Assembly (NCBI RefSeq): GCF_913063105.1 | Contig: NZ_CAJXYQ010000001.1 | Location: 124,001-188,000, forward strand | Length of the DNA: 64,000 nucleotides | Source: an uncultured Draconibacterium sp. | GTDB lineage: Bacteria; Bacteroidota; Bacteroidia; Bacteroidales; Prolixibacteraceae | Reading direction: 5' to 3' | Shown here: one piece after another, positions 37,874-47,440 of the stretch | Position numbering within the stretch: the stretch's first letter is position 1 | Layout: every line of letters starts with the position of its first letter | The notes under the pieces: generated by a model | Seen by the model: the letters and a program-made list of their open reading frames with translations, nothing else | Databases searched by the model: none | Told to the model about the DNA's origin: nothing | Position numbers and translations under genes: made by a program

Positions 37874-38857
37874 TTACTGCCTGCGTTTAAGCATTTGAGC
37901 AGCAAGATCCCGAAGTGGTTGTTTTACAACATCCTGCAATTCCATTTCAGCTAAAATCCGAATCGCGGTATTAAAAAAGTCATTCACTTTATCTTCGGTT
38001 ATTTTCCGGATTCCTGTTTGCCGGTACAAGGCAGTTACTGCTTCAATTTTTTCTTTGGGATTGAAGGTATCTTTTTCAATCCAGCCCAATAACTCCGGGC
38101 GTTGTGCATCATTGGCTTTATCGAGGGCATTAATCAGCAAAAAGGTTTTTTTATTGGCTAAGATATCGCCTCCAATCTGCTTTCCAAATACTGCCTGGTT
38201 GCCAAAAGTATCCAACAGGTCGTCTTGCAATTGAAATGCCAGGCCCAGGTTAATTCCAAAACTGTACAGCTGCCTGGCAATTTTTTCTGAAGCACCGCCC
38301 AGCAAAGCTCCAACTTTTAAGCTACAGGCCAACAGTACAGCTGTTTTTAAGCGAATCATTTCCAGGTATTCCTGTTCGCTAACATCTAGCCGTTGCTCAA
38401 AATCCATGTCGTATTGCTGCCCCTCACACACTTCGATAGCTGTTTGGCTAAACACCTCCAAAACTTCAGGCAGAGTATCCGATTTATTTTCGAGAAAATA
38501 GCGATACGACTGAAATGCCATTGCATCGCCAGACAGGATGGCTGCATTTTCGCTGAATTTTTTATGAACGGTAGGCCTGTTTCTGCGCACATCAGCCTTG
38601 TCCATAATATCGTCGTGCAAAAGTGTAAAATTATGAAAAACCTCAATTCCAACGGCAGCAGGAATTGCTTTTTGAATATCATCGGAAAACATATTACAGG
38701 CCAGCAAAACCAGTACAGGCCTTAGTCGTTTTCCTCCCATGTCAAGCGAATAGCTAATGGGGTCATATAATTCTACCGGCTGCTGTTTTAACAGTTCTGT
38801 TGATCGCGTCTTTATTTCGTCGCTAATTATTTTTTGAAGTTCTTCTATTGTGTACAT
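37874..38857 (-). CDS. Polyprenyl diphosphate synthase
   Basis: This 327-residue trans-isoprenyl diphosphate synthase has the first Asp-rich motif LLHDDIMDKADVRRNRPTVH and the second, LAFQLQDDLLDTFG. GGKRLRPVLVLLACNM near residue 37 binds isopentenyl diphosphate. The first motif is DDxxD without the two-residue insertion of classical bacterial farnesyl synthases, with Phe five residues before it, which leans toward a geranylgeranyl-type product, though chain length is not safely predicted. It makes precursors for quinones, carotenoids or undecaprenyl carriers. Its ATG overlaps the stop of the MMPL transporter gene (TAATG), so the two are translationally coupled. Confidence 0.92.
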   Translation of the reverse strand: MYTIEELQKIISDEIKTRSTELLKQQPVELYDPISYSLDMGGKRLRPVLVLLACNMFSDDIQKAIPAAVGIEVFHNFTLLHDDIMDKADVRRNRPTVHKKFSENAAILSGDAMAFQSYRYFLENKSDTLPEVLEVFSQTAIEVCEGQQYDMDFEQRLDVSEQEYLEMIRLKTAVLLACSLKVGALLGGASEKIARQLYSFGINLGLAFQLQDDLLDTFGNQAVFGKQIGGDILANKKTFLLINALDKANDAQRPELLGWIEKDTFNPKEKIEAVTALYRQTGIRKITEDKVNDFFNTAIRILAEMELQDVVKQPLRDLAAQMLKRRQ

Positions 38858-41259
38858 TAATTTCCCAGGTTTAATTCTTCATCAGGAACAATTTCCAGGT
38901 CTTCCAGTTCAATATCTTCTTCTTCGTCGTAAATATGCAACAGTGGTTCTTTAAAGGCCTCGGTGGTGGTAATCCGTTCAAGTCCCGACAACAAAGACGG
39001 CAGCAACACCAAATTAGAGGTAACTGCCACTAAAAGTGTTAACGAAACCAGAATTCCCATGGCCTGTGTGCCCCCAAAATTTGAAATGGTAAAAATGCCA
39101 AAGCCAAAAAACAAGACCACTGATGTGTACAACATACTCACCCCGGTTTCTTTTAATGCCAACACTACCGACTTACGAATATCCCAGTTGGTCATGTTTA
39201 ACTCTTGCCTGTATTTGGCCAGAAAATGAATGGTATTATCAACCGAAATTCCAAAGGCAATACTAAAAACCAAAATAGTTGATGCCTTTATAGGTATGCT
39301 GGTAAAGCCCATAATCGCAGCCGTAAAAATCAGCGGAATAATATTAGGCGTTAGCGATAAAATAACCATTCTCCACGAAGAAAACATGATGGCCATAAAC
39401 GACGAAATTAGCAAAATAGCCAAACCCAGACTGGAAAACAGGTTCTTCAGCAAATACTGGTTGCCCTTAAACGAAACAATACTCGAGCCGGTTACCGTTA
39501 CATCATAGTTATCTGAAGTAAAAATCGAATCAATATCATTATTAAACTGGGTATAAAGTTCCTCCATTCGCTTCGTGCCCACATCTTTCACCCGTATGCT
39601 AATTCGGGTATTTTGTCGGGTGCTGTCCATAAACGAATGCAGTAGGTTGGCATTCGCTTCGCCGGTTGATGCGTATTGCAGGATAAAATTCTTTTCGCGA
39701 TTATTGGGCAGGCTGTAATACCGCTCGTGCCCATTGTAAAATGCCTGCTTGGCAAATTTTAACAGATTGAGCAAAGAGGTAGATGCCGATAACTCGGGAT
39801 ATTCGGCCAGGCGATTCTCGAGCTGTTCTATTTTTCGGAAAGTAGTTAGCTGCATCACCCCCTGTGGTTTTTTAGTGTCCACCATAATCTCCAGGGGCAT
39901 CAGGCCGTTAAAGTTGCTTTCAAAAAATTTTAAATCCACATAAACCGGGTCGGTTTCGGGTATATCGTCAAGCATGTACCCCGAACTGCGCATTAATGAT
40001 ATGCCGTAAATACTTACTGCAATTACACCTATGGCAACAAAGTATACCAATTGCCTGTAATTTTGGGTGATGTGCATTAACTGCCTGATAATGTTGGTCA
40101 CCATTTTATTATCGAGGTGCCCCACATGGCGCGATGATGGTGCACCAATAAAACTAAAAATAATAGGAATTAGCAATAACGAAAGCAGAAACAAACCCAG
40201 AATATTTAGCGAGGCAATTATTCCAAACTGCCTTAAAATATCGCTTTTTACAATGACAAAAGTGGCAAAACCCGAGGCAGTGGTCAAATTGGTTAAAAAA
40301 GTTGCGTTACCAATTTTTATAATTACCCGTTGCAAAGCTTTTATTTTGTTCCCGTGGCTCACATACTCATGATGAAATTTGTTGAGCATGTAAATACTGT
40401 TGGGAATACCAATAACAATGAGCAAGGGCGGAATCATTCCTGACAGGAGGGTAATTTTATAACCAAACAACGACAACATTCCCATGGCCCAGATAACACC
40501 TACAATAACAATTAAAACAGGAACGAATACCGCTTTAAACGAACGGAAAAACAAAAACAGCACAATTATACAAATTACCAGTGCCAATACACTGAACATG
40601 TACAATTCGCGTTTAATTTTTACCGAATTTACTACCCGGATATAAGGCACCCCGGAATAATGAAGCTTTACATTTTCAGCTTCCTCAAATTGTTGGCAAA
40701 CATTCTGAATACCGGCCACCAGTGCCTCACGCTCTTTGCTGGCCATTTTATCTTTATTTACGGTTATGGCCAGTAAATAGGTATCGGTTTTATCGTTGTA
40801 AACCAGTTCGCGATAAAAAGGCAGTCGTTTGAATTGTACAACATATTCATCCAACTCTTGCTGGGTAGCAATCGTATCAGGAAACAACATCTCAACTTCA
40901 AATTGCTTTTCCTGCTTGTTTTTTCGCAGGTTATAGGTGTTGGATACCGATAGCAGGTTCTCAACTCCGTCAACCTGTTTTAAATCTGCACACAAGCCTT
41001 TCCAGGCCTGAAAATGATCGAGTTGAAAAAAGTTAGAATCCTGAACTCCAACAATAATCAGATTACCTTCCTGTCCAAAAACCTCAACAAAGTGCTGGTA
41101 GTCTTTATAAGCCTGGTCTTTTTTAGGCAATAAAGAAGCATACTCGTATGACATTTCAACCTTCCGGGCATGATAACCCAGGAACACGGTAATGACCGCA
41201 AGAACTGAAAGAAGGAGGATTCTATTTTTTAGGATTAGTCTGGATAGTTTAATCCACAT
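38857..41259 (-). CDS. MMPL/RND family exporter
   Basis: This 800-residue protein has the RND plan: an N-terminal membrane segment (about 12-32), a large periplasmic loop, five or six membrane segments at about 215-375, a second loop, and six more at about 620-770. GISVDNTIHFLAKYRQEL in the second half is the conserved TM4-type motif; GIPNSIYMLNKFHHE is its counterpart in the first. Homologues export lipids or hydrophobic molecules across the inner membrane using the proton gradient. The acidic C-terminal tail (DEEEDIELEDLEIVPDEEL) is cytosolic. Coupling to a polyprenyl synthase suggests an isoprenoid-linked or lipid cargo, which is inference only. Confidence 0.9.
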   Translation of the reverse strand: MWIKLSRLILKNRILLLSVLAVITVFLGYHARKVEMSYEYASLLPKKDQAYKDYQHFVEVFGQEGNLIIVGVQDSNFFQLDHFQAWKGLCADLKQVDGVENLLSVSNTYNLRKNKQEKQFEVEMLFPDTIATQQELDEYVVQFKRLPFYRELVYNDKTDTYLLAITVNKDKMASKEREALVAGIQNVCQQFEEAENVKLHYSGVPYIRVVNSVKIKRELYMFSVLALVICIIVLFLFFRSFKAVFVPVLIVIVGVIWAMGMLSLFGYKITLLSGMIPPLLIVIGIPNSIYMLNKFHHEYVSHGNKIKALQRVIIKIGNATFLTNLTTASGFATFVIVKSDILRQFGIIASLNILGLFLLSLLLIPIIFSFIGAPSSRHVGHLDNKMVTNIIRQLMHITQNYRQLVYFVAIGVIAVSIYGISLMRSSGYMLDDIPETDPVYVDLKFFESNFNGLMPLEIMVDTKKPQGVMQLTTFRKIEQLENRLAEYPELSASTSLLNLLKFAKQAFYNGHERYYSLPNNREKNFILQYASTGEANANLLHSFMDSTRQNTRISIRVKDVGTKRMEELYTQFNNDIDSIFTSDNYDVTVTGSSIVSFKGNQYLLKNLFSSLGLAILLISSFMAIMFSSWRMVILSLTPNIIPLIFTAAIMGFTSIPIKASTILVFSIAFGISVDNTIHFLAKYRQELNMTNWDIRKSVVLALKETGVSMLYTSVVLFFGFGIFTISNFGGTQAMGILVSLTLLVAVTSNLVLLPSLLSGLERITTTEAFKEPLLHIYDEEEDIELEDLEIVPDEELNLGN

Positions 41260-41501
41260 GTTTACATTTCTAAATAACTCGACGAAAGTACTACAAATTC
41301 CCGAGTTTAAAAAAATGGAACGGCCATTCGTTAAGCGAATTTAAAGGACTTTCACAATTCCAATCCGGGTACTCACCAAAATGTACAGCCTTTAAATCCA
41401 AAAACAAAGAGCAACTACGCTTATTGACTGATTTGTTGAAACGAAAAACTTTTTACCCACGTAAAACAGGCTGAAAAACAAGAGTAAACAACAAGCTAAT
41501 T

Positions 41502-42683
41502 ATGAATTGCAAGAGTATTATTGCTGTTACTACGCACCTTCTTATTGCTTTATACCTAAGCGCACAAATACCAGATCCGCAATGGAATAAGCAATCAGGA
41601 GCAGGCGGTTGCGATTTTTATACCGATGTTATTGAAGATGCCAACGGTGGTTACACGGTATGCGGGGCTTTGCATATTGCCGGGCAATCGCTCGATTTTC
41701 AGCTTATCCGTTTTGCAGAAAACGGCGATGTACTTTGGACGAAAACCATTGGAACAGAAAATAAGGAAATTCCGAAAAGACTTACTCAACTTTCCGACAA
41801 AAGCTATGTATTAATTGGCACTTCGCACGAAGAGAATACGCCTGTTTGCCTGTTGATTCGATTAGACGAAAAGGGCGAAGAGCTTTGGAGAAAGAAACTC
41901 GGCAACAACTACCTGGCCGTTGAAGATATAATTTCGTTACAAGAGAGAAGCTTTGCCATCGTGGGGTCTAAAAGTCAGGATTCGGCACATCCGCATATTT
42001 GGATGGCCACCCTGAATGAGCAAGGCGAAATAACTTTGGAGAGTTCATTTATGACCGATATGTCGGGATGTGCCCGCTCGATAAAAAAACTGCCTGATGG
42101 CGATTTTGTAATGGCAGCCCAGGTAAGCCAACCCGGAAAAAACAACTGCGATATTCTTGCCATTCGCATCAGTTGCCAGGGAAAAGCCAAATGGTATTCG
42201 TGGATAAAAACACCCGACCAAAAAGTATGGCCCGAATGTATTTGTTGCGCCCCCGACAGCTGTTTTATGATTGTTGGCTGGAATGGGAAATGCCTGGGAG
42301 ACATTCATGCTGCCGACCCCATATTTGATTTCGACCTGGTATTAAATAAAATTAGCTGCTCGGGTGAAATTTTATGGACCAAAAGCATCGACCGCGAAGG
42401 ATCGGAAGGCGGAAATGCACTAACCATTCGACCCGACGGAACCTTTATTGTGGCCGGAATAAAAGCCACTTCTTTTTTGGGGAAAATTGGCCCCTGGCTG
42501 TTAAATATCGACACCAACGGCAACGAAATTAGCGAAAGCCTGCTACGGCTGCGTTTTAATAACGACCATGCTTCGCGAATAATCAACACCGCTGATGGCG
42601 GATTTGTGGTAGTTGGTCCGGGAATACAAGAAGAAACCAACAGCCGTAGTGATGGATGGATATTAAAATTTGGAGGCCTTTAA
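41502..42683 (+). CDS. Secreted beta-propeller-like protein
   Basis: This 393-residue protein starts with a signal peptide (MNCKSIIAVTTHLLIALYLS, mature near AQIPD). The body has about six repeats of 50-60 residues, each with a GGYTVCGA/RSFAIVGS/GDFVMAAQ/GFVVVGP strand followed by a strand like FAENGDVLWTK or LDEKGEELWRK. This pattern is typical of Bacteroidota beta-propeller surface proteins. There is no C-terminal sorting domain and no enzyme motif. Its 3' end overlaps the convergent HEAT-repeat gene by 21 bases. The function is unknown. Confidence 0.75.
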   Translation: MNCKSIIAVTTHLLIALYLSAQIPDPQWNKQSGAGGCDFYTDVIEDANGGYTVCGALHIAGQSLDFQLIRFAENGDVLWTKTIGTENKEIPKRLTQLSDKSYVLIGTSHEENTPVCLLIRLDEKGEELWRKKLGNNYLAVEDIISLQERSFAIVGSKSQDSAHPHIWMATLNEQGEITLESSFMTDMSGCARSIKKLPDGDFVMAAQVSQPGKNNCDILAIRISCQGKAKWYSWIKTPDQKVWPECICCAPDSCFMIVGWNGKCLGDIHAADPIFDFDLVLNKISCSGEILWTKSIDREGSEGGNALTIRPDGTFIVAGIKATSFLGKIGPWLLNIDTNGNEISESLLRLRFNNDHASRIINTADGGFVVVGPGIQEETNSRSDGWILKFGGL

Positions 42684-43598
42684 ACGCGAGAGAACCCAAT
42701 TGGCATTTTCCCGAACGCCCGGCAACGAGTCGGTTTGTAACGAATTTATTTCATCAATTACCAAATCTTTTTCAAAATGCAATAAGCCTACAGCAGCTTC
42801 GGTGCGAACCAACCAGCTGTTGTGTTTTAATGCCTGGCATAAAAAAGGAATGTAGGCAATATTTTTTCGTTCCCCAAAAACGTAAACAATTCGCCACTTT
42901 ACTTCCTCATTCGTTTCGGTGGCGTAAAATGCGGCCATCAATTGTCTATCATCAGGTTTTGCAGCATTTATCAAACTATCCATGGCCAAATTTGCCGTCA
43001 TCCAATCGGTTCCCACCAGTGCCTTTACATACCAATTTGTTGCCTCATTCTGCCGCAGCTGTACCAGTTTTTGCAAAGCATTTCGTCTGATATGGCCATC
43101 CTGAGTATGGTAAAGTTCAAAAAATGCACGGTAGGCCAAAGCTGTATCTGCTGTCATCAACAAATTAGCCATATTCGATTTATAAAACTGATTTTCCGTT
43201 TCAACAAACCTCGCCCACAACTTTTGTTTTACTTCTGATAGGTCGAAACCAACCAATCCGGCCGTAACACGATTTCGGTTTTCTTCAGGTTCTTCTTCGT
43301 CAAACAAAATCTGAAGTGCCGGCTCAACCCACAAGGCCGAATGAATATTATTTAATGTAACCATTGAAATTCGTCGGTTCCACGGTTTTAAATCTTTGTT
43401 TAAGGCATTCTCGATTAATGCCGGAACAGCCGGCTCTCCGATACGAACCAGTGCTTCGGAGTAGGAGCTCCAGTCTTTATGTACGGTACGCATTTTTTCA
43501 ACCAGCGAATCAATTTCCGCCTCTCGGTTTTGACAAAAGGCCGGAATTACCAAATACGAAAGAATTATTACCAGTAAATATTTCAACCAGGTTTTCAT
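42663..43598 (-). CDS. Exported HEAT-repeat protein
   Basis: From the ATG at 43598 the product is about 311 residues with a signal peptide (MKTWLKYLLVIILSYLVIPA, mature near FCQ). It then contains helical HEAT-like repeats: YSEALVRIGEPAVPALIENA, RRNALQKLVQLRQNEA, AYIPFLCQALKHNSWLVRTE and LPGVRENANWVLSRL. Such repeats form a curved protein-binding scaffold. The frame is open to an ATG at 43676, but that lacks the signal at the start. The gene begins one base after the stop of the 335-residue gene upstream (TAAGATG), so the two are co-translated, and its end overlaps the convergent gene at 41502-42683. The partner is unknown. Confidence 0.8.
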   Translation of the reverse strand: MKTWLKYLLVIILSYLVIPAFCQNREAEIDSLVEKMRTVHKDWSSYSEALVRIGEPAVPALIENALNKDLKPWNRRISMVTLNNIHSALWVEPALQILFDEEEPEENRNRVTAGLVGFDLSEVKQKLWARFVETENQFYKSNMANLLMTADTALAYRAFFELYHTQDGHIRRNALQKLVQLRQNEATNWYVKALVGTDWMTANLAMDSLINAAKPDDRQLMAAFYATETNEEVKWRIVYVFGERKNIAYIPFLCQALKHNSWLVRTEAAVGLLHFEKDLVIDEINSLQTDSLPGVRENANWVLSRLKASKF

Positions 43599-43599
43599 C

Positions 43600-44607
43600 T
43601 TATTCAGGATTTTCAATAAAATGGGTCGTGAAATAAGCATAGAGATCACCGTTTGCCAACCGGTGCAATTCCTCAATAGATTTTAACCCAAACAAAAATG
43701 CAACCGTTACCGGATCAACGCGGTACTCGGTATGCCCTTCGTAAAAACCATAGCGGTTAATGTAAAAAAATACCATTTCGCCGGTATGCAAATACTTTAG
43801 CTTTTGTTCAAGCACGTTCAATTCTTCTTGATTAAGATTCGCATAATGCTTTTTCAGAAACTCCTTTTCTTCAGAAGTAGTTTCCCGCCACAACTCAAGA
43901 TGTCCGGTACCCAGAATCTCGTCGTTAAATACCGATTCCTGCCAACCTCTGCTTCCATGCACTTTAAATTCAATTTTTAATCCGTTGTAGATTAAGGCTA
44001 CAGGCTCTGGTTTTGCTGGGCTTTCATCCGCGTTAAAGAGTTTATCAAAGTCGTGCATAATATTCCAAAAATGAAAAAGAGGGCGGGCCATATCACAATG
44101 ACTTAGCTGCATATTATTTACCGTCTCATTATCGCCGTAAATTACTGACAGAATAGTTTCGTCGGGAGCAACAAAGCCAACACCCGACGCCCCCAATGGC
44201 CGGGCATCAACGGTAATTTTAGCTACCGATAATCCTGTTATAATTTTAGTATTTCTTAATTCCTTTACAGCATGTATTCCATATTTTGCAAAGTGCGGAA
44301 AATCATTTTCATCGGCCAGCAATTGGTTCCCCTTACCATAAAGTCCTTTTTTATAGTTAAAAGAAGCACCATTTTCAACCGTGGCATCAAACCAGGTATA
44401 CCTTTCATCTTTTGTTTTTACCAGCACATATTCTCTATTGTTGGTTGAAATTACCGGCGATGGATAATCGGGCCTTTCCACACTAAGCTGAGGAGCGATT
44501 TTCAGATTACCGGCACTTGTATGCGGAAGCACATTTTTGTACTTATTATGATGACTAAATACACAGAACAGAAAGAGCATACCACTCAGAAGAATTGTTT
44601 TACACAT
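43600..44607 (-). CDS. Exported protein of unknown function
   Basis: This 335-residue protein has a hydrophobic start (MCKTILLSGMLFLFCVFSHH) that is a likely signal peptide or anchor. I recognise no family. Visible features are a beta-rich first half with several Tyr/Phe pairs (SFNYKKGLYGKGNQLLADEN), GLSVAKITVDARPLGASGVG, and a helical segment with TSEEKEFLKKHYANLNQEEL. The C-terminus FTTHFIENPE is directly coupled to the HEAT-repeat gene by TAAGATG, so the pair probably works together in the envelope. Confidence 0.6.
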   Translation of the reverse strand: MCKTILLSGMLFLFCVFSHHNKYKNVLPHTSAGNLKIAPQLSVERPDYPSPVISTNNREYVLVKTKDERYTWFDATVENGASFNYKKGLYGKGNQLLADENDFPHFAKYGIHAVKELRNTKIITGLSVAKITVDARPLGASGVGFVAPDETILSVIYGDNETVNNMQLSHCDMARPLFHFWNIMHDFDKLFNADESPAKPEPVALIYNGLKIEFKVHGSRGWQESVFNDEILGTGHLELWRETTSEEKEFLKKHYANLNQEELNVLEQKLKYLHTGEMVFFYINRYGFYEGHTEYRVDPVTVAFLFGLKSIEELHRLANGDLYAYFTTHFIENPE

Positions 44608-44653
44608 TGGCGAAGCTTTTTAATCGTTACTTATCAGAAACAGATAAACTGTT

Positions 44654-45355
44654 TTAATAACTGCCTCCTTTTTTGTTTAGCATAGGCACAAAACGAACAG
44701 GTAGAATACGTTTTTCGCTTACTTTTCCTTTCTTTTTCCGCAGTAATACCAATTGCTGAATCCCTCGGTCGCCAACCGGAATAATTAAGCGGCCACCTTC
44801 CGCCAGTTGTTCTTTTAATGCTTGCGGAACATGTGTTGGCGAACAGGTTACGATTATTGCATCAAAAGGCGCTTTTTCGGGCCAACCCTTATAACCATCG
44901 CCCACCTTATAATAAATATTGGTATAATTTAATTGCGTAAAAACCTGCCCGGCCTTTTTACTGAGTTCCTGAAAAAGCTCGACAGTAAATACCGAATCGC
45001 AAAGCTGTGCTAAAATTGCAGCCTGGTAACCAGATCCGGTTCCAATTTCCAGCACCCGGTCAGAACACTGCAATTCTAAAATCTCAGTCATAACAGCCAC
45101 CACATAGGGTTGCGATATGGTTTGGCCCTCATTAATAGGCAAGGGAGAATCGGCATAGGCCTGCTTCTGGTATTCGGGTAGCACAAAAAGGTGCCGAGGC
45201 ACCTTGGAAAAAGCAGCCAATACGCGTTTATCCTTTATCCCGCGCTGTTTTAGCTGCTGCTCAACCATTAAATACCGCTCATGATTAAACAAATTATTTT
45301 GTGCATAACAATTTGTCACCACAAGCCATCCCAAAAAGAAAATTGCCGCCTTCAT
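44654..45355 (-). CDS. pcm: Exported protein-L-isoaspartate O-methyltransferase
   Basis: This SAM-dependent enzyme repairs isoaspartyl residues in damaged proteins. The SAM-binding motif VLEIGTGSGYQAAILAQL lies near residue 103, preceded by INEGQTISQPYVVAVMTEIL, the family's substrate-site motif. From the ATG at 45355 the protein begins MKAAIFFLGWLVVTNCYAQN, a signal peptide, so it is predicted to be exported, whereas classical Pcm is cytosolic. An ATG at 45400 adds 15 residues and is less likely. SAM in the periplasm is unexpected, so the signal may be an anchor. The two preceding minus-strand genes are also exported and may share a role. Confidence 0.92.
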   Translation of the reverse strand: MKAAIFFLGWLVVTNCYAQNNLFNHERYLMVEQQLKQRGIKDKRVLAAFSKVPRHLFVLPEYQKQAYADSPLPINEGQTISQPYVVAVMTEILELQCSDRVLEIGTGSGYQAAILAQLCDSVFTVELFQELSKKAGQVFTQLNYTNIYYKVGDGYKGWPEKAPFDAIIVTCSPTHVPQALKEQLAEGGRLIIPVGDRGIQQLVLLRKKKGKVSEKRILPVRFVPMLNKKGGSY

Positions 45356-45515
45356 TTTTCTGTTACTAACAATATTTTTTAACGCGATTGTCTGCTTCAA
45401 GGTTATAATCAGGCCTTACATTCTGCATTATCCTATACAATCAACAAAATCATGTTTTACAGCAGATAGCAGCAAAATATGACTTCGATCATGATTAGAG
45501 ATATTTTTCTTTAAT

Positions 45516-45523
45516 TATATTTG
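45516..45523 (+). promoter_or_regulatory. Likely -7 box TATATTTG for the YceI operon
   Basis: TATATTTG fits TAnnTTTG and lies 38 bases before the ATG at 45561. No clean TTG stands at the expected -33 distance, so an activator may help. It favours the ATG start over the TTG at 45534. Confidence 0.5.
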
Positions 45524-45560
45524 TCCTACTTATTTGATAGGCTTTATAGTTTTAATAGTT

Positions 45561-46169
45561 ATGAAAAAATATGTAATGAATAAACGACTGATTATAAGCA
45601 TGCTTGCTTTATTACTAACAAGCAGCTTATGTTTTGCTCAGGTGAGCTACCAGCTCAATACTGAACAAAGTAAATTGTTAATAACCGGAACATCATCCAT
45701 CCACGATTGGGAAATGGTAGTAGAAAAATTTTCGTGTGTCACTGCGATTTCGGCTCTAAACAACGAGAGTTTCTCCATTGAATCTATCGATTTTTCGTGT
45801 TTAGCAACAGACATAAAAAGCGATAAAAAAATAATGGATAACAAAACGCATAAAGCGCTTAATGCCGATGAGCATCCGAAAATCAGCTTCACATCAGACG
45901 AAGGCATTTCCATCAATCAAAACTCGAAAAGTACAAGCAAAGGAAAATTAAAGATTGCAGGTGTACAAAAGGAAGTTGAACTTGAATTTCTGGTGCCCTC
46001 AATTGAGGACGACCGATTTAAAGTATCGGGTAAAATTCCTATAAAAATGAGCGATTTTGGGATTGAACCACCAACTGCGATGATGGGAACCCTAAAAACC
46101 GGAAATGAAGTGACTATCCTCTTCGATGTGGTTTTACAGCAGATGCAAACCAGCAAAATAAATGAATAA
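45561..46169 (+). CDS. YceI-family periplasmic protein
   Basis: The ATG at 45561 gives MKKYVMNKRLIISMLALLLT, a signal peptide ending near CFAQ; an ATG at 45576 is an alternative. The mature protein starts SYQLNTEQSKLLITGTSSIH and ends with KTGNEVTILFDVVLQ, the lipocalin-like YceI fold that binds isoprenoid or other lipids in the periplasm. SFTSDEGISINQNSK and IPIKMSDFGIEPPTAMMG are conserved positions. It is first in a same-strand cluster with a porin (45 bases), a second YceI-like gene and an Rrf2 regulator. Confidence 0.9.
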   Translation: MKKYVMNKRLIISMLALLLTSSLCFAQVSYQLNTEQSKLLITGTSSIHDWEMVVEKFSCVTAISALNNESFSIESIDFSCLATDIKSDKKIMDNKTHKALNADEHPKISFTSDEGISINQNSKSTSKGKLKIAGVQKEVELEFLVPSIEDDRFKVSGKIPIKMSDFGIEPPTAMMGTLKTGNEVTILFDVVLQQMQTSKINE

Positions 46170-46213
46170 CACCAAATAAATTACTGAAACATAAACACTT
46201 AAAATTTACTACA

Positions 46214-47377
46214 ATGAAAAAGTTAGCATTATTATTAACCGTTTTCCTAATCGGATCAGTTGCTTACGGCCAATTTGAAAAAGCCAAACTTGACCCGACA
46301 ACTTTTGAAAAAATGAAAGTTAAAGTTGGAGGTGATTTTGCTATTCAGCTACAGGCACTCGACCACGAAGCCGATGTGGAGTTGATTGACCTGAAAAATA
46401 ACTTCAACTTACCAACTGCCAACCTGAGCGTTACAGCCGATTTGGCTCCGGGTATTCAGCTTTACATTAATAACTACATGTCGTCGCGTCACCACAACGA
46501 GGCATGGGTAGAAGGTGGCTATCTGATTATCGATCACATGCCTTTCCTGAAAGGAAGTGAAAAACTAATGAAATACATGACCATTAAAGCAGGTGTTATG
46601 ACGCCTGACTACGGCGATGCTCACTATTTCCGCAGCAACAATGGTAACGTAATTAACAACCCCTTTGTGGGCAACTGGGTAATGGATGCTTTTACCACTA
46701 ACCCGGCTATTGAATTTATGTTTCGTAACAACGGAATTATTGCTGTAGCCGGCCTTAGCAACGGACGTGTAAACTACGGACGCGGAAATGACATTGGCGA
46801 AGACCTTACTTTTAACTGGAAACTGGCATACGACAAAAACATTAACGACGACCTGCGCGTACGTGCATCATTGTCAGGCTTTCATGCTCCCGACGGGCAC
46901 AGCGGTGTTTACCTTTGGGATGGCGACCGCGCCGGTGCACGCTATTACAATGTAATGCAAACAGCTGCTGCCGAAGGCGATAATTTCCGTTCGGGAAGAT
47001 GGAGCCCCGGTAGCGGACAGTCGAAACTGAATTCTTACATGGCCAACGTTTTCTTCCAGTTTAAAGGACTCGAGATTTTTGGTGTGTACGAAACCATGAG
47101 TGGTGTAAAAAGAGGTGCCGACCAGGATTTCTCGCAGGCTGCAATTCAGGCTTTATACCGCGTAGGAAGTTTCTATTTTGGCACACGCTACAACCACGTT
47201 TCAGATGGTTTGGACTCGGAAGTTAATCGTACCAACATTGGTGGCGGATGGTTTATGACCGACAATGTTGTGGTAAAACTCGACTATGTAAATCAAAAAT
47301 ATGAAGGCCCTGCTCATGGTGAAATTAATGGGGGCAAATTTAACGGAGTGGTACTGGAAGCAGCCATTTCATTCTAA
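46214..47377 (+). CDS. Outer-membrane porin-like beta-barrel protein
   Basis: This 387-residue protein has a signal peptide (MKKLALLLTVFLIGSVAYGQ). The sequence alternates aromatic and polar residues in long strands and ends with FNGVVLEAAISF, a typical outer-membrane C-terminal Phe. GPAHGEINGGKFNGVVLEAA and SVTADLAPGIQLYINNYMSS resemble the porins of Bacteroidota that sit beside YceI proteins. The solute is unknown. Between two YceI genes, it probably serves the same envelope function, perhaps uptake or export of the ligand that YceI binds. Confidence 0.8.
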   Translation: MKKLALLLTVFLIGSVAYGQFEKAKLDPTTFEKMKVKVGGDFAIQLQALDHEADVELIDLKNNFNLPTANLSVTADLAPGIQLYINNYMSSRHHNEAWVEGGYLIIDHMPFLKGSEKLMKYMTIKAGVMTPDYGDAHYFRSNNGNVINNPFVGNWVMDAFTTNPAIEFMFRNNGIIAVAGLSNGRVNYGRGNDIGEDLTFNWKLAYDKNINDDLRVRASLSGFHAPDGHSGVYLWDGDRAGARYYNVMQTAAAEGDNFRSGRWSPGSGQSKLNSYMANVFFQFKGLEIFGVYETMSGVKRGADQDFSQAAIQALYRVGSFYFGTRYNHVSDGLDSEVNRTNIGGGWFMTDNVVVKLDYVNQKYEGPAHGEINGGKFNGVVLEAAISF

Positions 47378-47440
47378 CACGGACAGTTAGTAATAATAGG
47401 AATAGCCCGGAATTATCCGGGTATTCCTAATTGTTTTTTT

